Shown here: piece after piece, positions 7,246 through 11,254 of the stretch
Layout of the letters: each line of letters opens with the position of its first letter
How positions within the stretch are numbered: position 1 is the stretch's first letter
Origin: Actinomycetes bacterium
GTDB lineage: Bacteria; Actinomycetota; Acidimicrobiia; Acidimicrobiales; Acidimicrobiaceae
Direction of reading: 5' to 3'
NCBI GenBank assembly: GCA_021823385.1
Contig: JAKAOC010000027.1
Location: forward strand, 1-11,254
DNA length: 11,254 nucleotides
Made by a program: the position numbers and the translations under genes
Notes under the pieces: model-generated
Database searches by the model: none
What the model was told of the DNA's origin: nothing
The model's input: only the letters and a program-made list of their open reading frames with translations

Positions 7246-8463
7246 ATGGCGAAAACGGCGGAGACGAAACTTGCTCCATGGAGACGGCCGGTGGCCGTCC
7301 TCACCATTTCGCATGCCGTGCAGCACCTCTACAGCGCAGGAATCGCGCTCACCTATCCCTTCGTTATCGTCGCCTTCCATACCAGCTACACCACCCTCGG
7401 CATCTACCTCACAATCTCCGGAGTGCTCGGCGGGCTGCTGCAAGGGGCGACCTGGCTGGTGCGCAAGTACTCGACCCGGTCGGTGCTGGGCGCCCAGAAC
7501 TTCGGCCTGGCCGTCGCGGCCGCGGCGGGCGCGGCATCCGCAACCCTCGGGCTCTTCGGCGCAGCCCGCGTCTTCTCCGCCCTGGTCTACTGGCCCCAGC
7601 ATCCCCTGGGCAGCGCCTATCTGACCAACCGCTACCCCAGGCGCAAGGGGTCGGTGCTTGCCTGGCACACCACCGGCGGAACCATCGGGACCATGGCGGT
7701 CCCCATCCTGCTCTCGCTCGCCATCGCCAGCTACGGCTGGAGGGACGCACTCTACCTGCTGGCCATCCCACTCGCCCTGGGCGGGGTCTACGTCGTCTTC
7801 GCCCTTGCCCGGGATCGCGTCGACGAAGAGGAGCACGCCGTGCAGGCCAGGCCGCTCTCCGCCCAGATCCGTGGGCTGGCCAACCGCTCGAGCGCCACGG
7901 TGCTGGTGGCATCGGTTATATCCGCGGCCGGCCGCGGGTTGGGGGTCCTGGCGGCATACGTCCCCGCCTTTCTCCATCACCAGAAGACGCTCTCCACCGT
8001 CGAGATCGGCGTCGTCTTCACCATCATGAGCGTCGGGGGCATAGCCGGCCCCCTCTTCGCGGGCTGGCTGGCCGACCGCATCGGCAAGCGGGTGGCGCTG
8101 CTCGGCACCTATATCATCGGGGCGGTCATGATCGCCGCATTCATGCTGGTGGGGAACTCGATCCTGGCGCTGTCGGTGACGGCGCTCCTGGTCGGGATCT
8201 TCGCCTACAGCGAATCACCATTGCTGCAGGCCATGTTCGCCGACACCGTGAACCCCGCCGAATCCCGGCAGGCCTTCGGCCTTTTCTTCGCCATCGCCTA
8301 CGGGATCGGCTCCTTCTGGCTCTTCGCCGTCGGGCTGTTGATCGACAAGGCCGGGTTCCATGCCGCCTTCTACGCGATCGCAGCCTCTTTCATAGTGGCC
8401 GCGCTCGTCATCTCCACCCTGCCCCGCGCCAAGGCGGCCGGGAACCCAATCGCTTCCGCCTAG
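7246..8463 (+). CDS. Major facilitator superfamily transporter
   Basis: A 405-residue polytopic membrane protein with about 12 hydrophobic segments in two halves, joined by a charged central loop near 188-212 (RDRVDEEEH...). The clearest MFS mark is the motif-A-like GWLADRIGKR at 273-282, between helices 8 and 9. The equivalent loop in the first half (about 68-80) is degenerate. The His-containing first helix (SHAVQHLYSAG, 22-32) and WPQHPLGS (116-123) recall the fosmidomycin-resistance-like MFS branch, by eye only. The ATG start lies 88 bases after the SRPBCC gene, with GGGGAG about 12 bases upstream, a rather long spacing. No substrate can be assigned. It could be read through into the rhodanese gene, although that gene has its own promoter. 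Confidence 0.9.
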   Translation: MAKTAETKLAPWRRPVAVLTISHAVQHLYSAGIALTYPFVIVAFHTSYTTLGIYLTISGVLGGLLQGATWLVRKYSTRSVLGAQNFGLAVAAAAGAASATLGLFGAARVFSALVYWPQHPLGSAYLTNRYPRRKGSVLAWHTTGGTIGTMAVPILLSLAIASYGWRDALYLLAIPLALGGVYVVFALARDRVDEEEHAVQARPLSAQIRGLANRSSATVLVASVISAAGRGLGVLAAYVPAFLHHQKTLSTVEIGVVFTIMSVGGIAGPLFAGWLADRIGKRVALLGTYIIGAVMIAAFMLVGNSILALSVTALLVGIFAYSESPLLQAMFADTVNPAESRQAFGLFFAIAYGIGSFWLFAVGLLIDKAGFHAAFYAIAASFIVAALVISTLPRAKAAGNPIASA

Positions 8464-8494
8464 GGGGAAACACCTGGAGCCTCCGGCAAATGTA

Positions 8495-8521
8495 CGGACA
8501 ATATACCCCATAGGGTATAAT
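8495..8521 (+). promoter_or_regulatory. Rhodanese promoter with CsoR/CstR-like operator
   Basis: TATACCC (8502-8508) and GGGTATA (8513-8519) are perfect 7-base inverted arms around CATA. The right arm runs into a consensus -10 box, TATAAT (8516-8521). A partial -35, CGGACA (8495-8500, 4 of 6 matches to TTGACA), lies directly before the left arm, a 15-base spacing. A protein bound here would block RNA polymerase. A/T-flanked runs of C then G are characteristic of operators for the CsoR repressor family, including the persulfide sensor CstR. The fit with a downstream rhodanese makes persulfide control attractive, but the regulator is not in this window. Confidence 0.65.
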
Positions 8522-8550
8522 GGCCCTACCAAAGACCAGAGGAGGATACC

Positions 8551-8856
8551 GTGAGCTTCCGCCACCACCCCGCCCACCGAGCCGGTGAACTCGTGGCCGA
8601 CGGATACGTAGTCATCGATGTTCGCGAGCCCTACGAGCTTGCGCTCGGAGCGCTGCCCGACTCGACCAACATCCCCTTGGGCCAGCTTCGCCACCGCATC
8701 GCCGGCTATCCCCGCCACACCCGCATCGCGCTCGTCTGCCAGACCGGCAACCGATCGCTCGAGGCCGCGGAGACCCTGGTGCGAATGGGCTTCACCAACG
8801 TCGTCAATCTCCTCGGCGGAGTGACCGGCGCCGCGCGCAGAACGATAGCCGCCTAA
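8551..8856 (+). CDS. Single-domain rhodanese sulfurtransferase
   Basis: A 101-residue single-domain rhodanese with VIDVREPYEL at 21-30, NIPLGQL at 40-46 and the active-site loop CQTGNR at 63-68. Cys63 would carry the persulfide passed to thiols or proteins. The C-terminal NLLGGVTGA keeps the usual GG turn but lacks the tryptophan often found after it. No signal peptide is visible, so it is probably cytoplasmic. The GTG start has a strong AGAGGAGG five bases upstream. A palindromic operator-like promoter lies just before it, suggesting inducible expression, and the MFS gene ends 87 bases upstream. Its TAA stop overlaps the stop of the convergent hydrolase gene. Confidence 0.93.
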   Translation: MSFRHHPAHRAGELVADGYVVIDVREPYELALGALPDSTNIPLGQLRHRIAGYPRHTRIALVCQTGNRSLEAAETLVRMGFTNVVNLLGGVTGAARRTIAA

Positions 8857-9773
8857 TCCAGCGCGGAGACGATCCGATCCGAGAGCGCCGGCCAGGCGCT
8901 CTTGGCGAAATCGTCAAACGGGCGGTCGGTGAGAACCACCAGCGCCGCCCCCAGAGCGGCATCCACCCACAGGAAGGTACCGCTCTGGCCGAAATGGCCG
9001 AAGGTGCCATCGCTGTTCGACGGCCCCGTCCAGTGCGGCCGCTTGCCGTCCCGGATCTCCAGACCGAGCCCCCAGGCGTTGTTCTCCTGCAACCCGAAGC
9101 CGGGCAGCACCCCCGCAAGGGCGCCGCACTGCAGGGCGGTCGCCTCGGCAATGGTGGCCGGCGCGACGAGGCGCGGAAAGCGCAACTCGGCGGCCAGACG
9201 ACCCAGCTCCTCCGCCGAGGCCGACATGCCCGCGGCCGCGCCGTGTGGTCCCGCCGCCGGATAGAGGGTGGGGTCGACGCGCGCCCCCTTCATGCCCAGA
9301 GGAGCGAAGACCGCCTCTTGCACATAGCGTGAAAAGGGCATGGACGCCCGCTCGGCGAGAAGCTCCGCGGCAAGCTCGAAGCCCAGGTTGGAATAGACCC
9401 TGCGGCTCCTGGGGGCGCGAACGCCCGGGAACCCCGCTGCGCCCAGCTCACACAACTCGGCCAGATCCCCCGGCCCCACCCGTCCGCTCCGGTCGGCCGG
9501 AAGCCCGCTCGCATGAGCAAGGAGTTCGCGCCAGCTGGCGCCCAGGGGCTCGATCGTCTCGTCAAGCTCGAAGAGGCCTTCTTCCATGGCAACCATGAAT
9601 GCCAGAGCGGAGATGGCTTTGGAGACCGAGGCCAGGCGGAATGGCTCCGACGCGCTCGCGGTCGCGTACATTTCGGTCACCTCGCCGGCGGGGCCGAAGC
9701 GCACCAGGCATGCAGCGGACGACCCCACCGGCCAGCCCGCCAACTCGGCCTCGATCAGCTCTGCTAAAGCCAC
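8853..9773 (-). CDS. Beta-lactamase-fold serine hydrolase
   Basis: A 306-residue member of the class C beta-lactamase/esterase family. It carries SVSK at 49-52 (nucleophile Ser49, Lys52), LLAHASGLP at 84-92, YSN at 127-129 as the second catalytic motif, and GHFGQSG at 259-265 in place of the KTG box. HxG in that position is common in the esterase and peptidase branches. No signal peptide is seen, which argues for a cytoplasmic esterase or amidase rather than a periplasmic antibiotic-degrading enzyme. The GTG start is well placed, with AAGGAG five bases upstream. It is divergent from the lipoprotein gene, and its TAG stop overlaps the rhodanese stop by 3 bases. The substrate is unknown. Confidence 0.9.
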   Translation of the reverse strand: MALAELIEAELAGWPVGSSAACLVRFGPAGEVTEMYATASASEPFRLASVSKAISALAFMVAMEEGLFELDETIEPLGASWRELLAHASGLPADRSGRVGPGDLAELCELGAAGFPGVRAPRSRRVYSNLGFELAAELLAERASMPFSRYVQEAVFAPLGMKGARVDPTLYPAAGPHGAAAGMSASAEELGRLAAELRFPRLVAPATIAEATALQCGALAGVLPGFGLQENNAWGLGLEIRDGKRPHWTGPSNSDGTFGHFGQSGTFLWVDAALGAALVVLTDRPFDDFAKSAWPALSDRIVSALD

Positions 9774-9889
9774 GGCATCTCCTTCTTCTTGCGGCGGCCG
9801 GCTTTATCAAAAACGATATCCAGCCAAGCATGCCGTTTGCGATACGCTCATGCCGGAAAGGCTGGCTCGTGACCGGACCAAGCAGGCAA
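9774..9889. promoter_or_regulatory. Divergent intergenic region, promoters unclear
   Basis: This gap separates the divergent hydrolase and lipoprotein genes and must hold promoters for both. The hydrolase ribosome-binding sequence lies at its left edge. A locally AT-rich patch (TTTATCAAAAACGATATC, 9803-9820) stands out from the GC-rich surroundings and is the likeliest promoter core. TACGCT (9843-9848) is a weak plus-strand -10 candidate. I could not find a convincing -35/-10 pair for either gene. Confidence 0.35.
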
Positions 9890-11035
9890 ATGACGGCGTT
9901 GCGGCGGCGGCCGAGGCGGGCCGCACTGGGCGCACTCGCCCTCGGGTCGTTGGTCACCTCCGCCTGCGGCACCGTCAACTCCGCCGGACCGGGTGCCGCG
10001 ACCACCACCACCGAGTCGCCGGCGACAACCGCATACGCGATCCCCGCCGGCGCCGCCTCCAAGGCGCTGGTCATCGACACCCTTGGCGGCGGGCGCTCTG
10101 AAGCCTACCTCGTGGACGCGGCCGCAGGCAGGACTCTGGGAGCCATCGGCTTCGGCTACTCCGACCCTGCATCACCGATCGCCATGACCGCCGACGCCAC
10201 CCGCGCCTACGTGTGCACCCGGGATCCGGCCAAGGGATTCCAGACGGCGGTGATCCAGCTCAACCTTTCGAACTTCACGGCGGCGGCTCCCATCGCCCTC
10301 GGCGCCCAGACCTTCAATCTGGCCTGCGCCGGGATCGCCGCTTACTCGCCGGGCCACCTCTTGGCGGAAGTTGGCAACACCTTGGTGGAGGTGGCCACGG
10401 CCACTGCCGGCCACAGGATCGTTGCCCGGCTGCCCGGCACGCAAGCGGGGCGCATGTCCTTCGACGGGCCGGCCGGCACCGCCTACATCCCGCGTCAAGT
10501 CGGGATCACGCTGGAGTTACTTCCGTTCAACGCGTCGAACGACACCCTGGGCGCCCCGATCACCCTCGGCTCGCTGGCCCCCTCCGAGATGGCGGGCATC
10601 GTCTTTTCCGGCAGCGGGCGGGCGTGGGCTCTGGTCGTCAGGTCCGGCAGCGTCTCCGGCTCCTGGATTGTCCCCGTGCTCACAGCGGCGCACCGGGCCG
10701 GCAACCCCATCGCGCTCCCGCCAACGCAGATCCCCACCAGCCTCACCGGCTCCGGCGGCTCCCTCTACCTGCTCGCCTACCCCGGCCCCTTGCAGGCGCC
10801 GGCCATCTACAGCATTCAGCCTCCGGGCTCCACTCCCAAGGAACTGGTGAAACTACCGGCCACCTGGGCAGTGGACTTAAAGTCCGCCGCCGGGCGCCTG
10901 GTGGTCAGCATGGGCACCTCCTCCGTGAGCGCGGCAATCGGGCTCGTCGGTCCCGCCGCGCCGTCGGGTCTTACCTCGCTTCCGCTCCCAATGGCGGCAC
11001 AAGCGGGCCCTGGCCCCATAGCGGTTCCCGGCTGA
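9890..11035 (+). CDS. Putative lipoprotein with beta-propeller-like repeats
   Basis: This 381-residue protein begins with a positively charged n-region (TALRRRPRR), a hydrophobic core and VTSAC, ending at Cys26, as in lipoprotein signal peptides. Thr at -3 is unusual for a lipobox, so lipidation is likely but not certain. A Thr-rich linker follows (about 37-48, containing TTTTES). The mature part is rich in short strands and Gly/Pro turns. Segments such as SPIAMTADATRAYV followed by APIALG resemble the YVTN/YncE-type beta-propeller unit. No catalytic motif is visible, so a binding or surface role is possible. I chose ATG 9890 because it gives a compact signal peptide. GTG 9869, with GGAAAGG seven bases upstream, is a real alternative (388 residues). 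The long frame upstream of these starts is antisense to the hydrolase. Confidence 0.8.
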   Translation: MTALRRRPRRAALGALALGSLVTSACGTVNSAGPGAATTTTESPATTAYAIPAGAASKALVIDTLGGGRSEAYLVDAAAGRTLGAIGFGYSDPASPIAMTADATRAYVCTRDPAKGFQTAVIQLNLSNFTAAAPIALGAQTFNLACAGIAAYSPGHLLAEVGNTLVEVATATAGHRIVARLPGTQAGRMSFDGPAGTAYIPRQVGITLELLPFNASNDTLGAPITLGSLAPSEMAGIVFSGSGRAWALVVRSGSVSGSWIVPVLTAAHRAGNPIALPPTQIPTSLTGSGGSLYLLAYPGPLQAPAIYSIQPPGSTPKELVKLPATWAVDLKSAAGRLVVSMGTSSVSAAIGLVGPAAPSGLTSLPLPMAAQAGPGPIAVPG

Positions 11036-11127
11036 GACGCACAGGGGCCCGCCGAGGTCGCCGGAAGGCCAATTGAGAAGCGGCGGCGCCCCTCGCGCCG
11101 GAGGCTGTGGCCCGATTAGCCGGTTAA

Positions 11128-11254
11128 AGCAACGACAACCCTTATATCGAGAGCCACTTCCGCACCCTCAAGTACAGGCCGGACTTCCCCAAGACCTTCG
11201 GATCCTTCGAGGACGCCCATGCCCACTGTGGCCGATTCTTCAGCTGGTATAACC
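11128..11254 (+). pseudogene. 5'-truncated IS3-family transposase fragment
   Basis: The final frame reads SNDNPYIESHF, then TLKYRPDFP, and continues to FFSWYN at the window edge. This is the C-terminal end of the DDE integrase core of IS3-type transposases. The Glu in ESHF is the third catalytic residue of the DDE triad. An in-frame TAA (11125-11127) lies immediately upstream, and no frame before it continues the homology, so the N-terminal part, with both catalytic aspartates, is missing. The remaining 3' end would lie beyond the window. It is a remnant of an insertion sequence and cannot encode a working transposase unless the break is a local assembly or deletion artefact. Confidence 0.85.

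Noticed and set aside
7087..7980. 297-codon minus-strand frame opposite the MFS gene
   Set aside because: It has Gly/Asp/Glu-rich shadow composition and no membrane or domain pattern, while the plus strand encodes an evident transporter.
11076..11100. GC-rich possible hairpin after the lipoprotein stop
   Set aside because: The arms pair over only about five bases with a ten-base loop, and no T-tract follows, so it is not supported as a terminator.

Overview
This is a GC-rich, gene-dense bacterial window. Most genes start with GTG, neighbouring genes often overlap by a few bases, and every confident gene is an ordinary bacterial family. The order rsmI-metG-TatD, the DUF192 and YchF sequence variants, and the Thr-rich lipoprotein all suggest an actinobacterium, perhaps of the Acidimicrobiia type. 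That placement is inferred from family resemblance and has not been tested by phylogeny.

Layout. Positions 1-285 hold no convincing gene but include a 17-base hyphenated palindrome. From 6608 down to 286, seven genes lie head to tail on the minus strand: a cysteine desulfurase, a four-helix membrane protein (DUF2269-like), the GTPase YchF, a divergent DUF192-like protein, the 16S rRNA methyltransferase RsmI, methionyl-tRNA synthetase MetG, and a TatD-family metal-dependent hydrolase. Gaps are 10 to 76 bases. Two junctions (DUF192/rsmI and metG/tatD) share the same 8-base GTG...TGA overlap. The run may be one long translation-related operon. The 76-base gap before ychF holds repeated CAGCCCGG / CCGGGCTG arms that could form alternative hairpins.

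From 6690 the plus strand carries a small SRPBCC-fold protein whose ATG sits exactly where a -10 box would start transcription, so its mRNA may be leaderless. Next come a 12-helix MFS transporter and a single-domain rhodanese. The rhodanese has its own promoter, in which an 18-base palindrome (TATACCC-CATA-GGGTATA) runs into the -10 box. This resembles operators of the CsoR/CstR repressor family, and CstR regulators control persulfide genes including rhodaneses. No CsoR/CstR gene lies in the window. This is the most interesting regulatory signal seen here.

The rhodanese converges on a minus-strand serine hydrolase of the beta-lactamase/esterase fold, and their stop codons overlap. Divergent from the hydrolase is a putative lipoprotein with beta-propeller-like repeats. 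The window ends in a 5'-truncated IS3-type transposase fragment. I found no CRISPR array, tRNA or rRNA, and no clearly new multi-gene system. The window looks like a conserved housekeeping block flanked by small accessory genes and an insertion-sequence scar.
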